A DNA stretch of 64,000 nucleotides from UBA11740 sp049273695 (GCA_049273695.1 JBASRE010000014.1:62001-126000), one strand, 5' to 3'; positions 32,865 through 42,264 are shown, counted from the stretch's first letter. Numbers and translations: made by a program. The notes: generated from the letters alone by a model not told the origin.

Positions 32865-35800
32865 ATGCATTCATATCGCGTTGTTTGGCTCGCTTTTCTG
32901 AGCGCCATCATCTGCATTTCTTCACTGGCTTTCGCGAAATCCGCGTACGCCCAAGACCCCCAGCAACGACTCGTCGAAAGTGTCGATGTCATCGGCAATC
33001 GCCGCCTACGCAAAGACGACATCCTTTATTACGTGCAGACCCGTCCCGGCGATGTTTATAGTCCGGCCCGAGTCCAGAGCGATTACCAGGTCATTCTGTC
33101 GCTGAATTTCTTTGACAAAGTCCAGACCCGCGTAACAGAAGAGCCGGGTCCGCGCGGCGGCATCATCGTAACGTTCTTCGTCGTTGAGCTGCCGATTATT
33201 CGCGACATCATTTTCGCCGGGCTCAGCAGCGTGCCCGAGTCAGAGGTTTTAAAGGCGTTTCGTGAGCAACGCGTCGGGGTTTCCAAAGAAAACATCTACG
33301 ATCCGGTCAAAGCTCGCAATGCGATCCGCGTACTAAAACAACTGCTTGCCGCGAAGGGCCATCCGAACGCCGTCATCACCGAAGAGAAAGAACAGATCTC
33401 GGCGACGTCAGTGGCGATAACCTTCCGCGTTGACGAAGGCGCTCGTGTGCGCGTGGCTGAGATTGAATTTGAGGGCAGCAAAGTCTTTAAGAGCGGGCAG
33501 CTTCGCAGCCAGATGAAGTACGTGAAGGAGGCCGGCCTGTTCTCACGAATTAAAGAACAGGACATTCTGCATCGCGAGAAACTCGACTTCGACCTGCATA
33601 TGGTTGATAACTACATGCGGTCGAAGGGTTATCTGCAGGCGCGCCACGGTGAGCCGCGCATCGAAGGCCTTGGCCGTCGCCGCACGGGCTTTCCGGTTTT
33701 GCCCGTGCCCTTCCTCTCTTCAACGGATGACGTGCTGCGCATCACGGTTCCAGTCAACGAAGGAAAGCTGTTTCGCCTTGGCGACCTGAAGATCGAAGGC
33801 AACTCGATTTATTCCGAGGAGTTCATCAAGGCCGTCATTGGCCTGCAAAAAGGTGACATCGCTAATGGCGAGGCAATCAGCAAGGCGTTGTACGAGAATC
33901 TGAAGAAGGCCTACGGCGCGCAGGGCTTTATTCAATACACCGCGGAAATTCAACCGACGTTCAAAGAGAATCCGCAGAATCCTGAGGAAGGCGTCGCGGA
34001 TTTTCTCGTCACGATCGACGAAGGCAAGCAATTTACCCTGCGCCGGCTCGAGTTCACGGGCAACACCTTCACGCGCGACAACGTGCTCCGTCGTGAAGTG
34101 CTAATCAACGAAGGCGATATCTACAACCAGAACATGTTCGAGTATTCGATCATCCGGTTGAACCAGCTTGGCTACTTCAATCCGATCGACAAGGACAAGG
34201 ACGCCGACTATCGCACTAATGAAGAAGAAGCGCTGGTTGATATTAATCTGAAAGTTTCCGAGAAAGGCCGGCAGGAGATTTCATTCAACGGCGGCATATC
34301 GGGCATCGGCGGCTCCTTCTTTGGTCTGCACTACGCAACAAATAACCTGTTCGGACGCGGCGAGGTGCTCTCAGTGGACTTGGCGGCGGGCAATCGCCAG
34401 CGCAGCTTCAGCTTCTCGTTTACCGAACCGTACATAAAGAACCGCCCGATTACCGCAGGCTTTTCTATCTTCGCCTATTCGCAGAAGTTTTTTGGCGAGG
34501 GCACGGCGCTGTCTTCGAACATCGACGCGCAGGAAGGACTATTCGGCTCTGCTTTGGACTTCGCGCAGGCCAGTTCTGAAAACCTTTTCACCCGCGACTC
34601 GTACGGCGTTTCAATCTTTGCGAGTTCGCCGCTTTCCGAGTTCTACCGCAAACGGCCGTTCACTCAATTCTCGCGAGTTGGGCTCTCGTACCTTTTCAGT
34701 ATGTCGAGAGTCACGGACCCTGAGATCAACACCACCGGCAGCGCGGAGCAGTTTATTCCGATCGTCTATCAGCAACCGAACATCATCACCAGCCGCATTA
34801 CCGCAACGTTTGCCTACGACGTGCGCGATTACAAGGGCGGCATCGATGCGACATCCGGCCGTTCATTGTCGGTGGGATTGGCGTTCGCCGGACTGCTCGG
34901 CGACGTTCGGACGTATCAACCGACGGCTGAATTCACTCAGTTTTATCCGATCCGCAACAAGAAGAGCAATAACCCGCAGGTCTTCGCATTCCGCATTCAG
35001 GCCGGCACTGTCGGCGCATTCGCGATTTCGGAGAAAGTAAGAAGCGCCAACTCGCTCGCCTTTGTAAACGGCGTACCGGTTTACGAGCGCTACTTCCTCG
35101 GCGATGAGTTTTCGATTCGCGGGTATCCACCGCGAGGTATCAGCCCGTTCTATCCGCTCGACACTTATATAACTTCGCAAAACGTTGTGCTCGCCACCAA
35201 CTCTGCAGGCCCACCTGCTTCCGCGGGGCTACCGCCGCAGTTGGCTCTGATCGGATTGTTCACCGGGCCGGAGGGAAACAACGTAGCGCAGCTCGGCCGA
35301 AGTTACTTCCGCCTGGGTGGCGATTCCCAACTGCTTGGGAATTTTGAGTATCGCATTCCCATCTTCGGCAGTACGGTCTCAGCGGCCTTGTTTGCTGATA
35401 TCGGTTCGTCCTTCAATTGGCGCACCGGTGGCGACCAAAGTTTTTCCAGCGAGTTTCTGCCCGATCTGCCGTTTCTACAAAGCGTCGGCTCGGTGGCTTG
35501 CCCCAGGTTTGGGCCCCTCGCGGCTGTACCCGTCACCCTCAGTTCGCTGGTTTTCTGCAAGAATCCACAATTGGCGGTTCATCCTTTCTTCGGCGCCCTC
35601 ATCGCGCGCGACAATCGCCTCGTAACGCAGACCGAACTTGACGACAATCAGGTTGGAATAATCCTTCAGTCAACGGGGCTTCCGCCGGGTTTTCAGCCGG
35701 TATTCTTCCGCGGGGATGCGCAGACGACGACCGTCGCGCGTCTGGGCGAAGCCAAGTTCTCGAAAATTAGCGACTTTCACACCAGTATCGGGGGCGAGGT

Positions 35801-35954
35801 GCGGGTGCAAGTGCCGGTTCTAAACGTGCCTTTTCGGCTGATTTATGCGTATAATCCGAGGGCGCGCGGCGACTTCCAGATTATTGACGGCGTGCCGTTT
35901 ATCTTCAACGAGAAGAAAACCACGTTTCGGTTTAGCGTCGGCCGCACCTTCTAG
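32865..35954 (+). CDS. bamA: outer-membrane assembly factor BamA (Omp85)
   Basis: A 1029-residue Omp85 protein, longer than the usual 800. Signal peptide at residues 1-29 (...AKSAYAQ), then POTRA domains over about 35-475 (e.g. LVESVDVIGNRRLRKDDILYYVQTRPGD, FRLGDLKIEGNSIYSEEFI), then the beta-barrel with the conserved ERYFLGDEFSIRGYPPRG loop (VRGF-type motif, here IRGY). It ends in Phe (FRFSVGRTF), the C-terminal signature of outer-membrane barrels. Extra length falls in the barrel loops between about 770 and 970. It inserts barrel proteins in the outer membrane; downstream ompH and lipid A genes make a classical envelope operon. Confidence 0.95.
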   Translation: MHSYRVVWLAFLSAIICISSLAFAKSAYAQDPQQRLVESVDVIGNRRLRKDDILYYVQTRPGDVYSPARVQSDYQVILSLNFFDKVQTRVTEEPGPRGGIIVTFFVVELPIIRDIIFAGLSSVPESEVLKAFREQRVGVSKENIYDPVKARNAIRVLKQLLAAKGHPNAVITEEKEQISATSVAITFRVDEGARVRVAEIEFEGSKVFKSGQLRSQMKYVKEAGLFSRIKEQDILHREKLDFDLHMVDNYMRSKGYLQARHGEPRIEGLGRRRTGFPVLPVPFLSSTDDVLRITVPVNEGKLFRLGDLKIEGNSIYSEEFIKAVIGLQKGDIANGEAISKALYENLKKAYGAQGFIQYTAEIQPTFKENPQNPEEGVADFLVTIDEGKQFTLRRLEFTGNTFTRDNVLRREVLINEGDIYNQNMFEYSIIRLNQLGYFNPIDKDKDADYRTNEEEALVDINLKVSEKGRQEISFNGGISGIGGSFFGLHYATNNLFGRGEVLSVDLAAGNRQRSFSFSFTEPYIKNRPITAGFSIFAYSQKFFGEGTALSSNIDAQEGLFGSALDFAQASSENLFTRDSYGVSIFASSPLSEFYRKRPFTQFSRVGLSYLFSMSRVTDPEINTTGSAEQFIPIVYQQPNIITSRITATFAYDVRDYKGGIDATSGRSLSVGLAFAGLLGDVRTYQPTAEFTQFYPIRNKKSNNPQVFAFRIQAGTVGAFAISEKVRSANSLAFVNGVPVYERYFLGDEFSIRGYPPRGISPFYPLDTYITSQNVVLATNSAGPPASAGLPPQLALIGLFTGPEGNNVAQLGRSYFRLGGDSQLLGNFEYRIPIFGSTVSAALFADIGSSFNWRTGGDQSFSSEFLPDLPFLQSVGSVACPRFGPLAAVPVTLSSLVFCKNPQLAVHPFFGALIARDNRLVTQTELDDNQVGIILQSTGLPPGFQPVFFRGDAQTTTVARLGEAKFSKISDFHTSIGGEVRVQVPVLNVPFRLIYAYNPRARGDFQIIDGVPFIFNEKKTTFRFSVGRTF

Positions 35955-36061
35955 TCTCGGAACGTCAACGCTTAGCCGCTGAGGCAAACCAATCCGGCGA
36001 TCATGACAACTAAGTTTTCAGTCCAAATCGCCTCTTGAATTAAGGAGTAGTACAACAGGTT

Positions 36062-36706
36062 ATGAGAGTAATTCGTGCGACAGCCGCGGTCGCTTTTTTC
36101 GTGGCATTGACGGTCGCTTCGGTTTCCGCGCAGACCCGCCCGGCCGCCGGCACCGGCACGCAACCCCGTCCAGCCGCTACCCCCGGGCCGACCGCTCCAT
36201 CAACGGTCAGCGTTCCGGATAGCAAAGTCGCTTTGATCGACAGCTCGGCGTTTGCTGATGAGAAGCAAGGCATCGCCAAGTTCGTCAGCGCGCTGAAAAG
36301 AGTGAACGCTGAATTTCAGCCGCGCCAGACTGAGCTGCAGAACCTGCAACAACAAATCGAGAAAGCGAAGAGCGATTTGCAGAAAGCTGCTCCGGTACAG
36401 GACGCCAAGGTAACCCAACAGCAGCAAGAGAGAATTGCCCTGATGGAAAAGGACTTCAAGCGCAAGGGTGAAGACGCGCAGTTGGCTTTCGACAAGCGTC
36501 TCGAGGAAGTCCTGGGCCCGATCTACGAAGACATTGGCAAAGCGCTCGACGGTTTTGCAAAGGCCCGTGGCATTACCATGATTCTCGATGTCACGAAAGT
36601 TCAGGGTATCGTGAGCGCTGCGGACGCGATGGATATTACACGCGCCTTCATTACTGAATTCAATAGCAAGAACCCGGCGACCGCGGCGTTGACGCCGCCA
36701 AAGTAA
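36062..36706 (+). CDS. OmpH/Skp-family periplasmic chaperone, paralogue 1
   Basis: A 214-residue exported protein. The signal peptide ends near VSAQT (residue 25), followed by a Pro/Thr/Ala-rich linker. The OmpH core starts with VALIDSSAFADEKQGIAKF, then a long coiled coil (about 75-160, rich in Gln/Lys/Glu), and closes with the strand ITMILDVTKVQGIVSAADAMDIT. Skp chaperones hold unfolded outer-membrane proteins for BamA. It is the first of two adjacent paralogues 108 nt downstream of bamA. Confidence 0.92.
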   Translation: MRVIRATAAVAFFVALTVASVSAQTRPAAGTGTQPRPAATPGPTAPSTVSVPDSKVALIDSSAFADEKQGIAKFVSALKRVNAEFQPRQTELQNLQQQIEKAKSDLQKAAPVQDAKVTQQQQERIALMEKDFKRKGEDAQLAFDKRLEEVLGPIYEDIGKALDGFAKARGITMILDVTKVQGIVSAADAMDITRAFITEFNSKNPATAALTPPK

Positions 36707-36784
36707 CCGCAGCTTGATTAATCGAAGCAGATGCGGAGATTGGCGGTTTGCCTCTCTCCGCATTTCGCCGTTAAGTAACTAACC

Positions 36785-37384
36785 ATGAAACGAATTTTGT
36801 TACCACTTTTGCTCGTTACGATCTCAGCAGCCGCGTCTGCCCAGACGCCCGGCACGACCACTTCGGCCCCGCCACAAACGGCAGCCGTACCGCGCAGCAA
36901 GATCGCGGTCATCTATTCCGGCGCCTTCCAGGATGCGAAAGAGGGCATCTCGCGGTTTTCAGCGACAGTTACCAAATTGAACGCGGAGTTTCAGCCGCTG
37001 CAAAACGAGCTGAACCAGACGGCGCAAAGATTGAACGCTCTGCAGGAAGAGATCAAGAAGATGCAGGGAGGCGCCACGCCCGCGACTCCGCAGCAGATTC
37101 AGGCGAAGATCAATCAGTTTGACGAACAAAAGAAGGCTTACGAGCGCAAAGGTGAAGACGCGCGCTTAAATTATCAAAAGCGCCGCGGCGAACTGCTGAT
37201 GCCGTTGCAGGAAGATGTCGGCAAGGCCCTCGACGCGTTCGGCAAGGCGAATGGCATTACCTTAATTATCGATGGGACCCAGGTGCCACTAGTTTACGCG
37301 GCCGACACCATCGACATAACGAAGGCGTTCATCGCGGATTACAACCGCCGGAACCCGGCGACTGCGGCAGTAACGCCGCGGTAA
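36785..37384 (+). CDS. OmpH/Skp-family periplasmic chaperone, paralogue 2
   Basis: A 199-residue exported protein with the same plan as its upstream neighbour: signal peptide (ending SAAASAQT), Pro/Thr-rich linker, core strand IAVIYSGAFQDAKEGISRF, coiled coil with a GGATPATPQQ break, and ITLIIDGTQVPLVYAADTIDIT near the end. The two share the C-terminal NPATAA(L/V)TP. They evidently arose by tandem duplication. Different core sequences suggest separate partners or hetero-oligomers (inference). Confidence 0.92.
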   Translation: MKRILLPLLLVTISAAASAQTPGTTTSAPPQTAAVPRSKIAVIYSGAFQDAKEGISRFSATVTKLNAEFQPLQNELNQTAQRLNALQEEIKKMQGGATPATPQQIQAKINQFDEQKKAYERKGEDARLNYQKRRGELLMPLQEDVGKALDAFGKANGITLIIDGTQVPLVYAADTIDITKAFIADYNRRNPATAAVTPR

Positions 37385-37392
37385 ACAAAACA

Positions 37393-37500
37393 CATTTTCC
37401 ATTCGTCATTGGACATCTTTCATTTGCGATTGACCGGTCAAACAGATGTTGTTGCGCCGGTGAGCAAATGAGAAATGGAAAATGAAATGGAAAATGATCT
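37393..37500. repeat. self-complementary TTTTCCATT motif array
   Basis: The left arm is CATTTTCCATTCGTCATTGGACATC; the right arm is GAGAAATGGAAAATGAAATGG, AAAATG. It fills the gap between the second ompH gene and fabZ and gives an apparent MKWKMIFP extension of FabZ. Confidence 0.75.
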
Positions 37501-37505
37501 TTCCC

Positions 37506-37952
37506 ATGGAAACCGTTCTCGACTCTGAAGGAATAAAGAAACTCCTCCCGCACCGCTTTCCGTTTCTGCTCGTCGATCGGATCATCGAACTCATACCCCG
37601 CACGCGAGTCGTCGGCATCAAGCAAGTCAGCATCAACGAAGAGTATTTTCAGGGCCACTTTCCGGGCGCGCCGGTGATGCCGGGCGTTTTGGTAATTGAA
37701 GCGCTCGCTCAATGCGGCGCGATCCTGGCGCTGCGCGAAATCGAAAATCGCGATCAAAAGCTCGTGCTCTTTACCGGCATAAAGGAAGCGCGCTTTCGGC
37801 GCCCGGTGGTGCCCGGCGATACTTTGGTGCTGGAAGTGACTGCCTTGCGCACCGGCTCGCGCATTCAGCGCATGCGCGGCGAAGCGAAAGTTGACGGACA
37901 GATTTGCGCGGACGCTGAACTTACGAGCGTCATTGCCGATCGAGAATCTTAA
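37506..37952 (+). CDS. fabZ: (3R)-hydroxyacyl-ACP dehydratase FabZ
   Basis: A 148-residue hot-dog-fold dehydratase of fatty acid elongation. Family motifs are LPHRFPFLLVDRI near the N-terminus, GHFPGAPVMPGVLVIEALAQ with catalytic His and Glu (about residues 53-67), and FRRPVVPGDTL. Start set at METVLDSEGIKK (37506); open codons upstream belong to the TTTTCCATT repeat. Placement before lpxA is conserved in many diderms and links hydroxyacyl-ACP flow to fatty acid and lipid A synthesis. Confidence 0.94.
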   Translation: METVLDSEGIKKLLPHRFPFLLVDRIIELIPRTRVVGIKQVSINEEYFQGHFPGAPVMPGVLVIEALAQCGAILALREIENRDQKLVLFTGIKEARFRRPVVPGDTLVLEVTALRTGSRIQRMRGEAKVDGQICADAELTSVIADRES

Positions 37953-37961
37953 ACTCCCACG

Positions 37962-38777
37962 ATGAGTTCTCCATTCATGCAAAGCGAGAAACAGTCGCAA
38001 TCAAATCAGATTCATTCGTCTGCCATCGTCAGCCCGCGCGCGCGAATTGGCAACGGTTGCTACATCGGCCCGTTCGTGACGATTGGCGACAACGTTGAAC
38101 TCGGCAACGGCGTGCGCATCGACTCGCACTGTGTGATTGACGGCCGCACGCGCATCGGCGATGAAACACACATCTATCCGTTTGTCTCGATTGGTCTGCC
38201 GCCGCAGGACCTGAAGTTCGCCGGCGAAGACACTGAGACTGAAATCGGCCGTCGCAATCGCATCCGCGAATTCGTCACGATTCACCGCGGGACAACCGGC
38301 GGTGGCGGCGTCACTCGCACCGGTGACGACTGCTTCCTGATGGCGCAAACACACATCGCCCACGATTGCCTGATCGGCAACAACGTGATCATGGCCAACG
38401 CCGCAACGCTCGCCGGCCACGTCATCGTGCAGGACGGCGCCAACATCGGCGCCTACTCAGGCGTACACCAATTCTGCCGCGTCGGCCGCGAAGCCTACGT
38501 CGGGGGTTACTCGGTGGTGGTGAAAGACGCTCTGCCCTTCGCGCTCACGGTCGGCAATCATGCGAAGTGCTACGGCCTTAACAAAGTAGGCATGCGCCGG
38601 CGCGGCTACTCGCGCGAGACAATGGACGCGCTCCATCACGCCTTTCATTTGTTATTGACCGCAAAACTCAATACCTCACAAGCAGTCGAGCGCATTCGCG
38701 CCGAGATCAACAACGTTCTCGAAATCGATGAACTCGTGACCTTCATTGAGTCCTCTCAGCGGGGCGTCGTGAAATGA
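37962..38777 (+). CDS. lpxA: UDP-GlcNAc O-acyltransferase LpxA
   Basis: A 271-residue hexapeptide acyltransferase for the first step of lipid A synthesis, transferring a hydroxyacyl chain from ACP to UDP-N-acetylglucosamine. Left-handed helix coils begin at IHSSAIVSPRARIGNGCYIGPF; the catalytic His lies in QTHIAHDCLIGNNVI near residue 130. GIHQF-type loop is present as SGVHQFCRVG, and the C-terminal helical domain starts at LNKVGMRRRGYS. It begins 9 nt after fabZ. It has an N-terminal extension of about 17 residues (MSSPFMQSEKQSQSNQ). Confidence 0.95.
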   Translation: MSSPFMQSEKQSQSNQIHSSAIVSPRARIGNGCYIGPFVTIGDNVELGNGVRIDSHCVIDGRTRIGDETHIYPFVSIGLPPQDLKFAGEDTETEIGRRNRIREFVTIHRGTTGGGGVTRTGDDCFLMAQTHIAHDCLIGNNVIMANAATLAGHVIVQDGANIGAYSGVHQFCRVGREAYVGGYSVVVKDALPFALTVGNHAKCYGLNKVGMRRRGYSRETMDALHHAFHLLLTAKLNTSQAVERIRAEINNVLEIDELVTFIESSQRGVVK

Positions 38778-38955
38778 GGGTGTAGGGTGTAGGGTGTAGG
38801 AGGAGTTTGAGTTTTGTTTGGTGAATGTTTCTTGTTTTGTTTTCAACTTCCACTTCAACTGAAACCGAAGGGCGACTGAATCGTAGGCGTGCTGTTAATC
38901 TATGACTAGAACATCCAGCACACTACACCCCACACCCAAAACCCCACACCCTGAG
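38776..38955. repeat. self-complementary GGGTGTAG motif array, split
   Basis: GAGGGTGTAGGGTGTAGGGTGTAGG at 38776-38801 and the inverse CACTACACCCCACACCCAAAACCCCACACCCTGAGG at 38919-38955, about 118 nt apart. The second arm is inside the lpxI coding region and writes residues TLHPTPKTPHP. Confidence 0.75.
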
Positions 38956-39756
38956 GTTAAGAAGCTCGGACTTATTGCGGGAAACGGCGCCTTTCCGTTC
39001 CTGGTCCTCGAAGGTGCGCAGAAAGCCGGCGCGCAGGTGGCGGTCGCCGCCATTCGCGAAGAGACCGATCCTCAAATCGACAAAGTTTCGGACAACGTGA
39101 CCTGGGTTGGCGTCGGCCAGCTCGGCAAGATGCTTCGCTTTTTTAAAAAAGAAGGCGTTGAGAAAGCCATCATGGCCGGCCAGGTCAAGCACGTGCAGAT
39201 CTTCAGCAGCTCGATTCCCGATCTGCGAATGGTAAAGATGCTTCTGCGCCTGCCGCGCAAAAACACTGACGCGCTGATCGGCGCGGTCGCCAATGAACTG
39301 GCGAGCGAAGGAATTGAGCTAATCGATTCAACCTATTTTTTGCAGGAGCATCTGCCGCAACCGGGGATCCTGACCAAACGGAAGCCTGACGAACGCGAGC
39401 GTGGCGACATCGAATACGGACTCGAAGTAGCGCACGAAATTGCGCGGCTCGATCTCGGTCAGACTATCGTCGTTCGCGACCGCGCCTGCGTTGCGATTGA
39501 AGCGATGGAAGGCACTGACGCCGTGATTCGTCGCGCCGGCGAACTCGTGCGCGGCCGGTTAACCGTCGTCAAGATTGCCAAGCCCGATCAGGATATGCGG
39601 TTCGATGTTCCCGTGGTGGGCCTCTCAACAATTCAAACGATGATCGATGCCGGCGCGAGCTGTTTGTGCCTGACCGCCGGCAAGACTCTGATGTTTGAGC
39701 GCGACGAGATGCTTAAACTCGCAAACGACGAGAAAATTGTCATCACCGCCGCATAG
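38902..39756 (+). CDS. lpxI: UDP-2,3-diacylglucosamine pyrophosphatase LpxI
   Basis: A 284-residue protein of the LpxI (DUF1009) family, which hydrolyses UDP-2,3-diacylglucosamine to lipid X; it replaces LpxH in many non-gammaproteobacteria. The N-terminal domain starts KKLGLIAGNGAFPFLVLEGAQKAG; conserved later segments are VGQLGKMLRFFKKEGVEKAIMAGQVKH and IVVRDRACVAIEAMEGTDAVIRRAG, then GLSTIQTMIDAGASCLCLTAGKTLM. About 18 N-terminal residues come from a CACCC repeat and may be untranslated, but no later start precedes the fold. lpxB, often next, is absent here. Confidence 0.93.
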   Translation: MTRTSSTLHPTPKTPHPEVKKLGLIAGNGAFPFLVLEGAQKAGAQVAVAAIREETDPQIDKVSDNVTWVGVGQLGKMLRFFKKEGVEKAIMAGQVKHVQIFSSSIPDLRMVKMLLRLPRKNTDALIGAVANELASEGIELIDSTYFLQEHLPQPGILTKRKPDERERGDIEYGLEVAHEIARLDLGQTIVVRDRACVAIEAMEGTDAVIRRAGELVRGRLTVVKIAKPDQDMRFDVPVVGLSTIQTMIDAGASCLCLTAGKTLMFERDEMLKLANDEKIVITAA

Positions 39757-39822
39757 GCCGATTTCCCATGGAGAGCGCTATCAAGCATTCTTAGCGCCAC
39801 GCCAGCTCTCGCCGCGTTCACT

Positions 39823-41967
39823 TTACCGCAACTGTTGAGTTATGAAGTAGGTCTCAGCAAAGCCGACTTCGCCGGTGGCTGCAACGTCAAACACGCACTG
39901 GGCCCGCATGTTTGTGTCTCGGATTCTGCTGCAGTGCTCTTCCGCTTTTTTACGGTCAATTGGGTTCCACGGTGGAGTGGTCAACCCCCGAGCCCTGCAC
40001 GGTCCCGTTTCCGGAGGCCAGCCGATCGTTGTGAAGGTTGACGTTGACGTTCCGGGCACATAATCAAAAAGGCTGTTTGCTGCGGTTACTCGCCACGAGT
40101 CTGCGAATCTTTGGTTGAGATCGACGTACCGTTGGTGCAACGAAGCTGGCCTGGGCCCGAGCGACCTGCCATCCGGCAATAGCGGCAACCAATTGCCGGG
40201 TAGGATGGCGCCTAAAACGCCTTCGCGCGCCGTCGTGTTCATCACATCAACGTTTAGGTACCAGGTATTCTGCGCCGCCCACCACCCCGGAACAATACTC
40301 AGCCTCGTTCCGTCGGAAAAGAAGATCTCTATGCCTTCGCCGATTTTTGACCGAACAACTTGGCCGCCATCCACAGCAATGCCGCGATCACCGAGCTTCG
40401 TTACCTTATTGTCAATGCGAAGCTCCAGCGGAGGACGCTCACGTCCCTGCGTGTACCCAGGTTGAAAAGTAACTCTATGTTTGCCAACGCGCGCGGCGAT
40501 AGCAGTGGCAATACTTACACAACTCGAGAGCCCGGTGTACGGATTTGCTCCTGGCACGCCTGCGGTCGGCACCGCGGCTTGGCGCGCCTGAATTTCCAAA
40601 CCACGCGCGCTTCGCAAATATACGAACTCGCCCGAACTCTGAAAATCATAATTAATACCGTCGAAGGTCGTTAGGTGTGGATCGCCGCGTCCGGAAGCAT
40701 CTCCGCTGGCTGCCTCGCTGCACCAACGAAGTAAATTGTCCATCTCGGGCGTGCCATTCAAACCACCTGGGTCGGTTGGTGGCATAGTCCGCGCTATGGC
40801 ATTGCGCAAGACGGTGTTGCAATAGGCCGGTGTGAGCGTCGAAATGTGTGGAAATCGGCCGGCGAATCCCTGGAAATGACAACCTGCGCACGATGCCGGC
40901 GAGTTCATGGGCCCGGGATTTTGCGGCCAAGCTGTGGTTGTTGGATCCACGCTCGTGACGATCGGGTCGTACCAATCGGGAGCAAACTGATCTAACAATG
41001 TCCCAAGAGCGGTGTCTGGATGGACGATGTAAGGATTTTCGCCCGAATGGCAGTCAGAACAAACGCCGCCCGTCGTGCCCCGTAATTCGGCTCCCCCGCC
41101 CCAATCTGTGATCGGTCGGGATGTGCCGCGCGCGAAGGTAAACGTCGTGCCGTCTTTTTGATTGTCCCAAAAACAAACTTTCGACGTCTCTTTGCTTAGA
41201 CAGATGATGCCATCGAGCGTCACGGTATTCGATGAATTAAAGCGTGGCAGCGCCACACAAAGACCCGCCGGCGTTGTGCTCTCAATCATCAGGATTTCGG
41301 CCGAACCTGGCCCGACAATGAAAAGGTCCCCAGACGTGAGCACTCCCTCACTTGTCCATGCGGTGCCAGGGCCAAAGTTTTCGGGAAGGGGAACCCTGTT
41401 GTCGCGACATAGATTTCGATAAGCCTCGCCTCCGACATCCGTTAAAGTCAAAGCCGCATGATGCCGCTGATCGTTTTTTGGAAATGCTTTCAAACGCTGC
41501 GACAGCGTGGGATTGACGATGAACGGTTCGGTGCTGCGAGGAATTTTGAGATCCCTTATCTCTGAAAGCTTCCACTGCAGAAGAAACCTGATGAGGTTAT
41601 TCTTCCCGCGCAGTCGGTCGCGCTCTTCGATCTTCGTCCGGTTGAGTAGCCACTCAATCAGATAAGTATTAACTAACAATCGCGACTGCATATCGAGGGC
41701 AAGATTCTGAGTCAAATCACGCTCAAGCTTCGCGAGTTCTGCTCGCTGGCTGGCCGTGGACTTTGCGCGAAGCGTCGTCAGGTACCACGTCTGTGCGTGG
41801 AGAATAAAGCTGGGCGTCGGAGGAATCTCCCTTCCACTCTGATCAAACATAGCGCCGTGCCCAATGTAGGCAATCGGTTCATTCGGGAGTTGCGCCATCG
41901 CTGAGCTGCAAATTACCAACACATGGACAATCGTCCAGATAGTCTTGAGAAGCGGGAAGTTAGGCAC
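39823..41967 (-). CDS. secreted protein with two c-type heme motifs and a von Willebrand type D-like domain
   Basis: A 714-residue exported protein (signal peptide ending SSAMAQ). Residues 30-290 are not recognised. Two CxxCH motifs follow, CSDCH near 301 and CAGCH near 358, with NPYIVHPD and MPPTDPGG as possible distal ligands, indicating covalent heme. From about residue 425, GRGDPHLTTFDGINYDFQSSGEFVYLRS marks a von Willebrand factor D-like (GDPH) domain to about residue 650. Strong AGGAGG site 6 nt before the GTG start. A heme plus vWD combination is unfamiliar. It stands opposite lpxI, 67 nt apart. Confidence 0.8.
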   Translation of the reverse strand: MPNFPLLKTIWTIVHVLVICSSAMAQLPNEPIAYIGHGAMFDQSGREIPPTPSFILHAQTWYLTTLRAKSTASQRAELAKLERDLTQNLALDMQSRLLVNTYLIEWLLNRTKIEERDRLRGKNNLIRFLLQWKLSEIRDLKIPRSTEPFIVNPTLSQRLKAFPKNDQRHHAALTLTDVGGEAYRNLCRDNRVPLPENFGPGTAWTSEGVLTSGDLFIVGPGSAEILMIESTTPAGLCVALPRFNSSNTVTLDGIICLSKETSKVCFWDNQKDGTTFTFARGTSRPITDWGGGAELRGTTGGVCSDCHSGENPYIVHPDTALGTLLDQFAPDWYDPIVTSVDPTTTAWPQNPGPMNSPASCAGCHFQGFAGRFPHISTLTPAYCNTVLRNAIARTMPPTDPGGLNGTPEMDNLLRWCSEAASGDASGRGDPHLTTFDGINYDFQSSGEFVYLRSARGLEIQARQAAVPTAGVPGANPYTGLSSCVSIATAIAARVGKHRVTFQPGYTQGRERPPLELRIDNKVTKLGDRGIAVDGGQVVRSKIGEGIEIFFSDGTRLSIVPGWWAAQNTWYLNVDVMNTTAREGVLGAILPGNWLPLLPDGRSLGPRPASLHQRYVDLNQRFADSWRVTAANSLFDYVPGTSTSTFTTIGWPPETGPCRARGLTTPPWNPIDRKKAEEHCSRIRDTNMRAQCVFDVAATGEVGFAETYFITQQLR

Positions 41968-42166
41968 GGTGTACCTCCTGTGAGAAAAGACGTTGCGGTG
42001 AAATATATCACTGAACTAGTGAGCAACAACAAAGTTTTAAGGTTTAGCTCCAATTTTACATTGCTTTGTTGGCCTGGGGCAGAATGCTGGAAATGTTGGT
42101 GACGGACGGTGAACTGAGCTAGCTCACAGAAATTGCGAGTGATATCCGGATACGGAGTTTCCTTTC

Positions 42167-42193
42167 TTGACTTGCTTACCTTTTAGCTATAAA
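42167..42193 (+). promoter_or_regulatory. putative promoter of the 1-Cys peroxiredoxin gene
   Basis: TTGACT (42167-42172) and TATAAA (42188-42193) with a 15-nt spacer, shorter than ideal, 72 nt before the ATG. The region 41968-42264 is otherwise free of genes. Confidence 0.45.
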
Positions 42194-42264
42194 AACCAGC
42201 GTAAAATCACACTCGTTAGACTCTTTGTGGGAAAGATCTTACACGCGAATAAAGGAGCAAAATC

